A stretch of 64,000 bases of DNA from Pleurostoma richardsiae (lineage: Eukaryota > Ascomycota > Sordariomycetes > Calosphaeriales > Pleurostomataceae), in the NCBI GenBank assembly GCA_030052745.1, contig JANBVO010000010.1, forward strand, positions 682,001 through 746,000. Reading direction: 5' to 3'. Under the pieces are notes generated by a model, which was not told the DNA's origin, made no database searches, and saw only the letters and a list, made by a program, of their open reading frames with translations. This document shows positions 12,301-23,824 of this stretch, one piece after another. The position numbers were made by a program, and so were the translations under genes. How positions within the stretch are numbered: position 1 is the first letter of the stretch; every line of letters starts with the position of its first letter.

Positions 12301-13409
12301 AACCTGAAGGCTGTTAAGACGAAAGGGGAAGGGACGTCGCGAGCCTCGCAGACAATACCTGAATGTAGGTAGTTAATTAAGTGTTCAGTGCTAAGTGAAT
12401 GAGGGTTTTAACGCGATTCAACACGTCCCCCCCCCCCCCCCCCCCCCCCCCGACTCCGCGCGCCGCCAGCCCGCCAAACTCGAGCTCTTCCTGATAAGGC
12501 ATCGCGCATGTCCGGGCCCATCCCCATTCCGTCTCTAACGAGCATCACACGTATTCTAGGCCGGCCGAAGAACCGTACAGGACGGAGTTCCTGGTGTATC
12601 TAGACTATTCCGGCGAGTCACCGGCAGAGAAGTAGCTGGTCCACTCCTTCTGCCTCTCCAGAGTTCCGTCTACAGAGTGAGCATGTCCTGGTGACAGATG
12701 CCAGTGTCTCTCGCCTCGATATCAGTCGGGCTACCTGCCTTACCTGCCTAGGTATCTGCAGACCAGACTATCTCGCGGTAAGTAGAGTACCTAAACTTGC
12801 ATGGCTCCCCATCACAATGCATGCGGATTTCCTATCCCATCCTACCGACCTACTTACTTGCCTTAGGTAGGTACCCAAACCTGGTCAGGGCACTAACATC
12901 TTGTCCCAGGCTTTTAGTTCACAAAGTTGTCTCCCTCTATCTGCCTGTGACGACGATCTCTTCCTCCCTCCTCATCCACCAACTTTACCCTGACGAAAAA
13001 CCCAATTTGTTCAGGAGTCTGGCTTACCCATCCAATCGACCTGTTTATTAAAAAACCATTTGCCCGTGGTTCTGCAGGCAAACTGTTGGCTGTGGTGGAG
13101 CGACAGTGAAAAGGTGAGGTGAGCTTGCGCCCGCCTCCAACAACGTACGTTTTACAGCACAACCAACGCGCCTAACGCAGTAGGGCCCCCACTGGTGTCG
13201 CAGCCCTGTCCCTGCTATCCCTGCTACCTTGGGACCCCGTATCCCCCCATCACTATCAATATCAAGGCTGGAGGATCCCTCACAAAAAAAAGGCCACCAC
13301 CTCTTGTTGGAAGCAAAAAAGAAAAAGAACATCCGTCCAGATGAGGGCATCTTCACTCTAAACGAGAGCCTCCTCGCCTGCCTTTGCCTCCGGGATACGT
13401 GCAAGGCCA
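9316..13409. other. 4.1 kb gene-free region
   Basis: This is the longest gap of the window. All open frames in it are short and their translations resemble no family I know. It contains a C25 homopolymer (12427-12451), several AGGTA/TACCT-rich patches around 12730-12880, and the CT-rich DENN promoter at its right end. I see no transposon ends, terminal repeats or tRNA. It may hold non-coding transcripts or decayed elements; nothing here can be assigned. Confidence 0.6.
12427..12451 (+). repeat. C25 homopolymer tract
   Basis: There are twenty-five consecutive C residues, followed at once by GC-rich sequence. Such a tract can slip in replication and in sequencing, so its length is uncertain. 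No gene is adjacent. Confidence 0.9.
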
Positions 13410-16400
13410 ATGGATAGCTCGTCGACCCCCCTCGCCGACTACTTCTGGATAGCCGGCATAGAGTCCATCTCCTACAACGATGCCCCGCAGTCACTGCCGC
13501 TCGACGAGACCATCAACGAAGATGGCGAGCAAGACGACGCCGACACCTCGATAAGTGCCAGGCTGAGCAAGAGAGACTCCACCGCCCGACATTCTCGTCA
13601 GAGCTCGGTCAACCGCCTCTCGAAACTGTCCAATGAAGCACGGCTATCTTTTCACACCTTGGACGAGGTCGACGGGAACACTAGAAGCAACAGGAGCAGC
13701 GCAACCATCCGCCCCTCTGCCGCCTCCAACCCCAACGCCACCAATGGTGCTGGCACCACCATGAGCCCCGATCCTGCGCTCGGCGAGTTTGACTTCGACA
13801 AGGCCCTGGTCAAGTTCGCAGCCGAGCGTGAAAACTTCTTGGATGATCTGAGCTTCACCGCTGGTGCGAAGCTGCAAGCCAGACCGCCCATGGTCAATCC
13901 CAGGGCCGAGAGGATAAAGGCCGAAGAGGGCGACGCCAGCGGCAGGAGGAGCCCTCTGCGGAGCATTAAGGGCAGCATCCGTCGGAAAATCAGTTTTAGG
14001 GATATGAATAGCATGCGCAAGCAGCCCACGGCTCCCAAAGCAGGTAATGTAGCCCAGTCATTCCCCCTGATAAGTCTGATGTCAAGACTAGATAATTGTT
14101 TCCTTTTGCTCACACCCCTGCCTCGGCCCGCAGCCTCGATCCGAACCGCCCGTCGCCTCAGCCAATATAACTCGGTCATTCCAACGCCAGAACCGCTCAA
14201 CGCCGATCCCGACATGCACCCTCTAAAGCGCCGCTTCGAGCCGGTGCTGCTCGATAGATATCCGCCCAAGGACGCCACCGATGAGGTCTCTAGGAGAGGC
14301 AAATTTCCAGACTATGTGCCCATGTTCGCCTTCCCCAATGATATCCAGATAGTGTCGGCCGACGAGCGACCGAGGTCTACCTGGCATGGGTTCACTATGA
14401 CCTCCGACGATAACTCCAAGATCTATGGAATCACGGTCATAGTCTGGACTGCTCTCGGTGCAGATGTTGCTGACGAGGTTGAGAAGAGGTGCGAGCGATG
14501 GAGGCAGAGTCACATGTCCAACGAGGAGAGGGAGTTGGCTGCAAGCTTAGGCGTCCGTCTCGCTGCGGAGCGAGCCCACCTTTCCCAGCTCTTGGCGAAA
14601 TTGCCTACAGTGCCTTCAGGATCCTCAGCACGGGAGACGCTGGATGATCAGATTAGCGCCGTGGAGGAGAAGATCAGCCTGATGACGGAAATGTTGCGAC
14701 CCCTGCGGCACGGAGCAGCATCCAAGATTGACGGTTTGACGGCGGGCGAGACAGGCTTGTGGACTCCCAGAGCGTATGGCATCCTGGGCAGAGATGCTAA
14801 CAGGATGGGATTTTGGAAGGAGTGGCTACGGGCCGTCGCCGTTCCCATGACGGATGGTGCTGTCCTGAGGGTTCCCCCAAGCTCCCCTAGAGTCGGGCGG
14901 TGGCAACCTCTGGAGCAGTATGTCGTCAACCTGTGCATGGAGGCTTTTAGCCCACTGAGTTCGAAGACCCAAGTCGAGCTTGGTGTCCGAGAGCTGCGGC
15001 TCTATGCGCGGAAGGAGGCCTTGAACGAGCTCCCTGGCTCTCGGAACGTCGATATCTATGCTCTCTTCCGATGCCTTTCTTTGGAGAACATACTGGCCCT
15101 CTTCGAGTATGCTATGTCCGAGTCTCGCATTATCTTCTTGTCGTCTCACACGGCTATGCTCCACCTTGCATGCCATGCACTCGTCAACCTCCTCTATCCC
15201 CTGAAGTGGGCAAGTGTGTTCATACCAGTCTTGCCCGCAAGGCTGATATCCGCCCTGGATGCTCCTTGCCCATATATTGTCGGCGTGGAAAGAAGATACG
15301 AGCACGTCGACCTTCCGGATGACGACTACGTTCTTGTGGACTTGGACAAGGATACTATTGATGCCACATCGCAACCTATCCGCCTGCCCCGACAACAGCG
15401 ACGCAAACTGCTCTCCCTGCTGCAGATCGCCGCCCCTCACCACCTGAGATATGGTGTAGCAACTGGACCGCCTCCTTATGCTATTGAATCATTTCCTTAC
15501 GACGCGTTCTCAGTGGAGAATGAGTCTTTATTCAACCCCAGCCCTCCTCACAGCACCCTGGGCAAGTGGGTGTCCCAGAACTCGTCCGCGTTCGGGGAGC
15601 CAGACACTCCAGAGCAGATCCGTGCTCCAGTGTTCAATGCGTTCTCCCACTTCAAGAACGAGCACGCCAAGTTGTCAGACCGGCCGGCAACGGGGAAGTC
15701 GGGTAAGACCAGTCCCCCGACGTCGGTGTCTCCCATCTCAACCAACTTTCCTCCCATGCCTATAACGCCAGTATCACGGAGTGATTCAGGGTTTGCGGCT
15801 TCGGCCACCCTGCGGGAGAAGAAGTCTGGACACTTCGAGCGGCCTGGACATTTTGAGGAGAAGTCGCGCCGCAGCTCATCCTTTGGCATGGACAAGCACC
15901 CGCTCCACAAACCATCTCTGCCTTTCCTGAATGGTCACTCTGCCAGCCTATCTATCTCGGCCATCTCGGTGGATTCCCAATCTTCGTATGGCGGATATGC
16001 GCCTTCTACGTATGCGCAGTCCACTCTAGCAGCTTCTACTATCATGCCCAATATGCTTGTCCAACCCGTGCGCAACACGGAGACGACGGTATGGGTGGAG
16101 GGCCACTGCTTCAACTGGACGCCGCGTGAGGTGTCATCCGTCTGCTCCGTCTGCGATGATCGGTCGGAGGGAGACGGGTTATACAAGTGCAGTGGCTGCA
16201 AGTGTCTCGCCCACAATCGCTGCCTCGGCTTCGTCTCCCTGGTTTGTCCAGAGGCTTTCCATGCGGATAGAGTCCGGGCGGCGTTTGTTCGGTGTCTAGC
16301 CAGTCTGCTCTACACGTATCGAAAGCACCTCGGTCGTCCAAACAGGGACCAGAAGGCCAACGGTCAACACTACGCGTTCGACATGGATGGGTTCATTAGA

Positions 16401-16945
16401 AGTATACCCTATGATCAACAGGAGTATACGACCATGATGAGGGATACGCAGGGTAAGTCATATCAGAATAACCAGTCGACGACAAAAAGCAGAGAGCTGA
16501 CTCCACAGTAGCATTCAATGAATTTATCCATGAGCGGGAGAGACTTTCGCCAAACCATCCAAGCATCCGCCTCTTCGACGAGATCATCCTCGCCAAGCGA
16601 GCTCGCGGCCGGCCAGGACTGTCTGTGGGACTTTCGCGGCTCTCAACCATCCGTGCAAGCCACGGTGTGTCCAGCGGCATGCCTCCGAGGGCGAAGGTGC
16701 CCAGCTACCTCAGTGACACCAGCGAGCACATCTGGAGAACAGCATCGGTACCAGTGCCCAACGCCAAGTTCCCGGGCGACTATCGTTCCGTGTCTACGCG
16801 AGTTCCTATCAAACTGGACCCGTCTCTGATGCGTGAGCCTCGTTCAATACAGGGCGTCCCGCGGCCAGAGCAGAGAGGAGCTCGCGGCTTTATGAGAAAG
16901 CAGGTCCCGAGCATGCTGGGCACTACGCCACCCAACATGGTGTGA
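13410..16945 (+). CDS. DENN-domain Rab regulator with C1 zinc finger
   Basis: The exons are 13410..14043, 14134..16452 and 16509..16945, giving 1129 aa. DENN proteins are mostly guanine-nucleotide exchange factors for Rab GTPases. The order is a short MDSSSTPLADYFWIAGIES start; a Ser-rich linker; an upstream DENN part at about 240-320 (RRFEPVLLDRYPP, PMFAFPNDI); a coiled Glu/Arg-rich segment; the core DENN at about 467-640 with FRCLSLENILALFEYAMSE, IIFLSS and PYIVGVERRY; a disordered linker; and a C1-type zinc finger at about 867-917 (HCFNW.., CSVC, CSGC, H, C, C). The C-terminal helix FNEFIHERERLSPNHPSIRLFDEII completes the DENN tail. Intron 1 (90 nt) has no in-frame stop and a length divisible by three, so retention would add 30 residues. 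Its Rab partner is unknown. Confidence 0.93.
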
Positions 16946-18238
16946 AACGGGCTGCCATCGCCTGGCGGGTAGTCCTGCTTCCCCATCATCACCATCTTAC
17001 AGCATGAAAGGCTGCACTGTTGTTTGGTCACTTGCCCAATTTGTTGCGACTATATCGTCGGAGAGTCAGGGCGGGTTCAGAGACCTGTCCATGTGGCAAC
17101 AAGTCCTTTGCTTTCAAACTGTGAGCGATACTGTACAATATTAGTTCTGGCAAACCCGCGATTGAAAGTGGCGTTACCATCTGAGAGTGGGAGAATTTGA
17201 CATTAGGGAGGGATAGATCTGCTCCTTGTCAGTCCCTGGAGTCTAGCCTGGATCCCTCGGGGGGGGAGGAAATGGAGCTGTACCGAGGGCAGTGTACCCT
17301 CATTGATCTCTCCAGAGCCCGGGGGGTTGATGACTTGGATCTGAAAAGCTTTGGGAGCTTGAGAGCTCCATGGAGGGCATGAACTTGGCACCAATGTCGT
17401 CGTCCCGAAGATCTACGTCGGCTCCAGCTGATAGATCAACGGTAAGAGGACACGGGGCAAGAGAGAAAAGATGTTCTTGCAATACGTGGAGGAGTTCCAA
17501 TCTTGGTTGTTGGATACTCCCACCAGCAGTAGAGGCAACAGATCACCATGAGGCAGGTTGGCATGGTTATTAAGATAGTCGAGACACAGACAGTGCTTTC
17601 TGGGCGCAGGGAAGGACACAAAATCAAAGGCGACGGTTTATAACTATTTATTCTTTTCTGCAATGCCGCCCACTCATAACCGTGACGATAAGGAGCTCAT
17701 GCCTCGTAGCCGCAACATGTAGGGAGCAGAATGCCTCGTACGCTCAGGATGTTCGTAAACTACAACATCATTTTCGACCGCTTATAAGCAAGCCCTCCGG
17801 CAGACGCTCAGCCGAACGTGGTTTGACTAGACCGGAGGTAGCATCACTTAACTCATGAGAAGGTTGCCAAAATAGCACCGTACGGCATAGAGCCTGCTTG
17901 TCAAGATGCCGCTCTTGAGGCGCACCCGGCCGTCCACGCAGATATCCCGCAACATGGAGAAAGACAAGGCGAAATCACTTTCTTTGGCTTATTCTATCCC
18001 CCGAATGTCCCAATATAACGCCAGGAAGCAAGACTGCTCAAGTGAACACCGCTCGCTCTTTTCCACCATCAGACAACCATGTATCCGTGATCTGGAACCG
18101 CGACCCATACCCCTCGAGCCCGATTCTTTTTATCCCTTGCCCCTTCCTCGGGCTCTGGCGTCTCATAACATGCGAAAACAGGTGGATCATCAAGCTCATT
18201 AACCCTGACTTAGAGTGCCAGCCTGCGTTCTCCCGCTA
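16946..18238. other. convergent intergenic region, DENN / Ypi1
   Basis: These 1.3 kb separate two stop codons and should hold both 3' UTRs. I found no gene, repeat or RNA here. Confidence 0.6.
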
Positions 18239-18898
18239 CTACCTCCCGCTCGTGACCTCCCCGCCGGCCCCTCCACCGTCTGTGCGCCTCGGCTTCGGCA
18301 CCTTCTCGTACGCGTTCGGGCTCGGCTTCCTCTCCCTCCTCCGGCGGTCGCCGCTCCGCCGTCCGCGCCGGTCGTGCCCATGGTCGTGGCTGTGGTCGTG
18401 GTCGTGGTCATGGGGGTGATCGTGCGGGTGGTCGTGCGGCTCCTTCGGCGGCCCGGCGCGCTCTTTCCTGGGGCCGCCGGAGTCTGAATCCGAATCGGAG
18501 TCCGAGGATGATGACGACGACGAGTCGTCGCTCGACTCGTCGACGGCTTTGGGCCGATGGTAGATGCAGCACACTGTTTTGGATTGTTCGTTAGCTATGT
18601 GCCAGATATGAAAGCAAACGACCCTCTCTTGTCTCTGGACATTCGAGAAGGGAGTATTTTGGGCTGGTGTCTATGACAGCGTACCTTTCGACGACTTCCT
18701 CCCCAGTCCCTCGTTGTCGACCACGTTCTCGGCCCACCGGACGGACTGGCCGTTGGGCGTGTGGGCGCCGCGCAGGCGGAGGATGGCCGGGGCGGCGCGG
18801 GTGGTGGTCGCGGTCGCCTGGCCCTGCTGCGGCGGGGCAGGGACGGTCTCGGTGCGGCTGCCCGGGGCGGGGGCCTGCTGCCGCTGTGCGAGAGACAT
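18239..18898 (-). CDS. YPI1: type 1 protein phosphatase inhibitor Ypi1 (inhibitor-3 family)
   Basis: The exons (minus) are 18685..18898 and 18239..18573, giving 182 aa. The protein binds and regulates the PP1 catalytic subunit, mainly in the nucleus. The family signature runs over the intron: SVRWAENVVDNEGLGRKSSK joined to VCCIYHRP (about 52-79), where VRW is the PP1-docking RVxF-like element and CCIYH is the second conserved patch. After it come an acidic Ser/Asp run (86-103) and then a striking alternating His-X stretch (118-139) with eleven His at every second residue, followed by a basic tail. The N-terminal 40 residues are Gln, Ala and Pro-rich. The splice is certain because both halves of the signature are joined in frame. 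The His stretch is a possible metal-binding segment, which is inference. Confidence 0.95.
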
Positions 18899-19754
18899 TG
18901 TATTTGCCCTTGCCCTGTTGTGCCTCGACTCTTCTCTTTGCTCTTTCTGTACTGCTCGCGGGGGATGTGGAGTTCGGATTCTCCGGAGGCTCTGCTTGGG
19001 AAACACGAAGTGTGATCGATAATCGGTTCTACTCTATTTCTGTGGCGACAGGTGTGGCAACGGCGGGACGGATGGTGGGGGGATATCTGTCAATTTATGT
19101 CTGCGCAGCAACTTTCTTGTGTTTTATTGATGTCGAAGCTGCGAGTCTTTCGAGAGCGGCAGATGGATTGGCAATCTGCAGCCAAGAGAAAAGGGCTCGA
19201 TGGACCGGAAGTTTCTAGGCAAAGTCGCGGGTGTGTGACGTGCTCACCTCAGGATCGGTCGGGAGGCGCTGTCGGTGTCGACGTTCGGGTTTGGCGGGGA
19301 GATTCTTCGGCTGTTGGCAGATCTGCAGGCGGGACCCCGGATTGGCTCGCTGGCTTCCCCACGTCATCATCGCCCTAGAGGTGCAGCATCCCCAGGCGCT
19401 GTACCTGCTGCCAATGCTGCCAATGCTGCCCAGCGGCCTTGCGTGACACTCACTCTCTCCAGTAGACCGGTGACTTCCATGCCCTTCTCCCTGAATCGTG
19501 ATGCACTATTGCATCACTTCAGCGGTGATGTAGGGCATATAGCAGCCATATTATAGGAGTCATGATGGACCACAGCATTAGGAGTTTATAGCTAAGGTTG
19601 GTTCATTAGCAGTACTGTATGATTGGATTTATCAGTGATGGAGAAGGGATATCGGAGGCCGACTATCAGCCGTTTATTTATACAGGAAATTCTACCACGA
19701 ACAAATACAACAGCTGCCTAGGTAGGCATACAAAGTCTGCATGGCTCTGAGCCG
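18899..19754. other. intergenic, Ypi1 promoter and Gep3 3' region
   Basis: These 856 bases should hold the Ypi1 promoter and the Gep3 3' UTR. A 183-codon plus-strand frame (18667..19218) overlaps Ypi1 exon 1 antisense and is not considered a gene. The exact octamer CCTAGGTA lies at 19717-19724. Confidence 0.6.
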
Positions 19755-21958
19755 TTACCACCCCTGAGAGGTACCACTACCTTCGGCGGCGACACCCGCC
19801 CTGCGCTCCGTCTTCTCCCTCTTCTTGGCGCCCTTCATGCTCTTCCTCGGCCGGCTCTTCGTGCTCTTGGCCGTCTTGAGCGGCTTGTTCAGCAGCCACG
19901 CGTTCATCGGCCTCCGCGACCCGATGAAGCGGCCCTCGGGCGAGTACACGTCCACCACCGGCCAGTTCGGCTCGCCCTCCTTGGCCGGGTCCTCGGGCTC
20001 CGCCAGCAGGTCGAGGTCCTGCAGCAGCAGCTCCCCGTCGCCGGTGGCTGCCGCCGCCGACCCGGCCTTCTTACGCGGCGCGTAGAGGTCCCTGGCGCGG
20101 ACCTGCGCCACCACCTCCACCCACCCGCACCCCTCGATCAGGATGTCGAGCGCCAGCACGCGGAACGGCAGCTGCTCGACCTTGAGCTTGACAGCGTCGC
20201 GCCGGGTGAGCGGGCCCGCGCGCCGCTTGGTCACGTCCCACCTGAGCTCGAAGGAGCCCGCGTGCCGGGTCTTCTCGCCGGCGCCGGGCACGGCGATGTT
20301 CTCGACGTTGACCTCGCCGGTCTGCTCCTGGATCTTGACCGCCTTCTCCGTCGACGTGAGGTGCGGCTTGATGGGGGTGAAGGCGTAGGAGAGGAAGGTC
20401 AGGTCGTCGGTGCGGGGCGTGATGCGGATGAAGCCGCCGAGCAGGAGGGACTGCCCCGGCCGGATGACCTGCTGCTCCGGGGTGATGCGCGACTTCATCA
20501 GCAGTGAGTCGCGGTGCTCTTCTCGGACGTACAACTCGAGGTCGGTGCGGGCGAGTCCTGGCAGGTCGATGAGCTCGCCCTTCCCATTGCCGAACGGGAC
20601 TCGGATGGGAGAAGCGGTCGTACCAGGTAAGGATGAGACCACGGGCATGGCTGGGTAGTCGGTCTCGGGCTGAGGAGGAGGAAGCAAGGAGAACTCGTCA
20701 AGGTCTTCAGCTTCCTCCTCTAGATCATCCTCGGTGAGTTCCACCTGTGATCGGCCCGCATCTGCTGTCACTTTTGCCTGTTTGCTCCCGGGTACCTCTG
20801 GTAGCCTGGGGTAGACAGGTACTGAGATCTCCTTCTTAGGCGGAGCCCAGTCCATCCTGCCCTTGGGGAACACCGCGTTGAACAGCTGACTTTTGCCAAC
20901 GTTGGCCTTGCCCACCAGCCAGCCAGCGCCGCCCCGCTTCCAGATATCCTCCCTCAGCTCGCTGGTCCACCAGCTCCTCTTAGCACTGACGCAGCGCACA
21001 TTGCCCAGGCGGACATTCCTCGCCGTCCGCCCCAGGGCGTCCCTCAGTGCCTCGCTCAGGTACGGCATGAGCGAGTCGACCTGGTCCTTCCGGGGAGCAA
21101 GCAGGTCGGAGCGCGTCACGATGAAGCTCATCTCCGTCTTCTTGTCGTCGTAGAACCTACTGTGCTTGGCTCGCCGGTTTTGCGACCGTAGGGGCATCAG
21201 GTCCAGGAGCGAGTGCACCTTGGGGAGGAGCGACATAGGGAAGTCGGCGGCGTCCAGGACGTGGTAGACGTGGTTGTACTTGTAGGGAGACTCCTCGATG
21301 GTCTCGCGCAGGGACTCAATGCTGGGGTGATAGATCGATTTGCCGGCATTGTAGTGGACGAGGTTGTGGCAGCGGTCGCACAGGGGCAGCGGAGCTTCGT
21401 TGGACCCTGTAGTCAGTCAGTTGCGTCCAGTGAAGCCATATACGTAAATAGGGAGTACTGACCCTTCTCCGACTCCTCGGCATTTGTCTCTCTACCCTTG
21501 GAGAGTAAAGTGTCCGGGTCGAGCGCGAGACCGAGCTCTGCAGGGTTGATGTGCTGTAATGCTTGTTCCAAGACCTTGTCTTCATCCCGGTGCCGCTTCT
21601 CTTCCTTTTCCAGCCCCAAGTACCTCCTCACGGCCTTCCTATCTGGACTGTAATAGCCAGCCTGCTCCGGATGTTTTGTCTGCGAGAGCGCGCCGCACCC
21701 CGAGCATTGTAGTGGGAGAGTTCTCGTCTCGAGAGCACCCTGGATGTGCGGTGGATCGTGAAGCGTGGAAGAGGCATGATCGAGGTGCAGCCGTCTAATC
21801 TGCCGCTTCTGAGGATTTGGACCGCGACGAGTAGAGAGAGAGACGCTATGCGCCGCAGCAGGACATAGGAAGAGCGGCAGCTGCACGGCTGGGAGGCTCC
21901 TTTCCACGTTCAGCGCATTTCGCAGCCATCTCGAGGACAGCGTCCGGCTCGACTGCAT
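19755..21958 (-). CDS. GEP3: mitochondrial circularly permuted GTPase Gep3/Mtg3
   Basis: The exons (minus) are 21463..21958 and 19755..21406, giving 715 aa. This is a YqeH-type GTPase; in yeast it serves assembly of the mitochondrial small ribosomal subunit. An Arg/Ser-rich presequence leads to a zinc knuckle split across the intron (C85-x2-C88 and C175-x2-C178). GTPase motifs appear in permuted order: the G4-like TRSD (about 263-266) comes first, then the P-loop GKANVGKS (about 331-338), then DLPG (G3). An acidic insertion (DDLEEEAEDLDE) separates P-loop and G3. The C-terminus is very basic (KSRPRKSMKGAKKREK), which suits rRNA contact. The ATG at 21958 was chosen because a presequence begins there; an in-frame ATG 83 codons upstream is less likely. 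It is divergent from mL61. Confidence 0.92.
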
Positions 21959-22368
21959 CGCAGGCAACCAGCAGATACTTTCCGGTCGCAAATAAAATGA
22001 CAAAAGCACCGAAAATGTCGGAGATCTATAATACAACAGAAGAATCGAAATTTTGTTTCGCAACGAAGCATGGAAAGATTGCCGGCCGGAGCTTTTCTGA
22101 CGGCGGCGCCACCGAAAGAAAGCTCCAATGCCGCCTCGGCATGCCGGCCGATTGGCCAGCGGCCCGCTAGGCGGGAAAGGGAGAATTTCCAGACCGGCAG
22201 GGTCCAAGAAACTTCAACGGGAGACCCGAACAGCCTCCTCCGGAACTGGCGAAACCATCCACCAGACGAGCTTCCCACGCCAATCACCGCCCTCTCCTCT
22301 CCCATCGCCCATACCGAACAAGACTTGTGGGCAGCTGATGGGCATAAGACGCTCATAAAGCATTCAAG
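21959..22368. other. 410-bp divergent promoter of two mitoribosome genes
   Basis: This region lies between the ATGs of Gep3 (minus) and mL61 (plus). It may act as a shared promoter. No specific motif is claimed. Confidence 0.6.
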
Positions 22369-23290
22369 ATGGTGGGCGTAGGACGGCGCATGAACAAGCT
22401 GAAGCAAGTACGTTTTGTCCCCCATCGTCACCTCATACAGCTCGAGATCCGAGCATATGTGACAGGGTAAATGCTAAACTCTGCTACAGCAGGTAACCAT
22501 TCCGCCTCTCACTCCTGCTTAACGCCCCCGCGAGACTGACACCAGCTCTTCTCTCCTCGTCGCAGCTCCTCAGCATACGGCATGGACCCGGCGCCGCCAT
22601 CCTGCCCTCGGGCATAACCCGCATCCACATGGAGTTCTCCTTCCCCTACAAGACGACCAGCGGACACTACGGACCCAGGTACGCCTGCTCACATGCAACT
22701 CTTCTATCCGCAGTGAAGAGCTTTTTGGAGAGAGTGCGAGAGAACAGAGAGGCGCTGACCCCGTCGCGCGACACAGGAAATTCTGGCGCCGCTGCCTCCC
22801 CCGGCTGAAATACTGGAACCCCTCGATCCCCATGATCGTCAACCACACCAAGGACGAATCCACGCCCGCCACCCTCCGCATCTACTTCCGCCAAGGCAGC
22901 ACCGCCGCCGCCCCTTCCGAACCCTCACCCTCCGACCCGAGCAGCGCTCGCGGAAAGCACCAGCACGTCCCGCAGACCCTGCAGCTCCGCTCCTCCACGA
23001 CCGGCGAGTCCCCCGCCCCCGCCCCGGAGGCCGACGAGCGCGTCGTGACCCTCGACGTCAAGGGCCAGGACACGCAGCGCATCCTCGAGGACCTGCTGGA
23101 GCGCACCGGCGCGGTGCCCGTGGTGCCCACCGCCGCCGAGGAGCTGGAGATGCAGGAGGTGGCGGAGCGGAGGGAGCGCGCCAAGGTCGACCGCGAGGTC
23201 ATGCGGAAGCACCTCGAGCAGCAGAAGCGCGAGGAGGCGCTCATGGCGCAGGCGAGGTCCGAGGCGGCCGCGCTGAAGGACGCGCTGTAG
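22369..23290 (+). CDS. mitochondrial large-subunit ribosomal protein mL61 (Mrp49)
   Basis: The exons are 22369..22407, 22566..22678 and 22777..23290, giving 221 aa. This is a structural protein of the mitochondrial ribosome with the L51/S25/CI-B8 thioredoxin-like fold. The spliced N-terminus MVGVGRRMNKLKQ-LLSIRHGPGAA leads to PRKFWRRCLPRLKYWNP, which corresponds to the KFWRQYLPTLKFHNP block of yeast Mrp49. A Ser/Pro/Ala-rich insertion follows, then a long charged C-terminal helix ending AAALKDAL. The chain is longer than the yeast protein because of the helix. Intron 1 (158 nt) is long for this locus, and an extra tiny exon inside it cannot be excluded. Confidence 0.88.
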
Positions 23291-23824
23291 AGGGGGAGTT
23301 TTGGGGGCGTGGGGATTGTATATCGCGAGTGGACGGTGGTGTACGAGGAAATAGGGGTTTGGCTCTGTACTTTTACAACAGATGGGGTCCAATTGTATAA
23401 AATGTCACTTGTAGGAGAGCACGGGAAGTCATGATGGAAATTGAAGAGATTCTCTGCGAAGGGCAGTTCACCGGGTGTTCTGTGTCCAGACTTCTATCAG
23501 GTCGACGGAAAGACAGCTTCACGTTCTGCCACATGCTGCACACACGTACCCATGTCTTCTGCTTCTCGAATCGGTACAGTCATGCCACGGTCTTCATTAC
23601 TCGTCGAGTCCTCGAGCTATAGGCACCTTCGACCACCTCCTCTGCTATCTTGCGGACTACCCAGAATCCAAAACGCAGTGCGCCCCGTGCGCATCTGCTG
23701 TATAAGCATGATTTTGACTGACTCCATCAGTCCGGACAGGACTGAATAGCAAGTTCTAGATAGACGGCCCCTATCTTCCCACGTCGCTGCCCAGCTTCAG
23801 CAGGAAAGTGAATAAGCGCAACCT
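23291..23824. other. convergent intergenic region, mL61 / Hul4
   Basis: These 534 bases lie between two stop codons and should carry both 3' UTRs. Nothing else is seen. Confidence 0.6.

Noticed and set aside
18667-19218. 183-codon plus-strand frame over Ypi1 exon 1 and its promoter
   Set aside because: It overlaps the certain Ypi1 signature in antisense and has no recognisable content.
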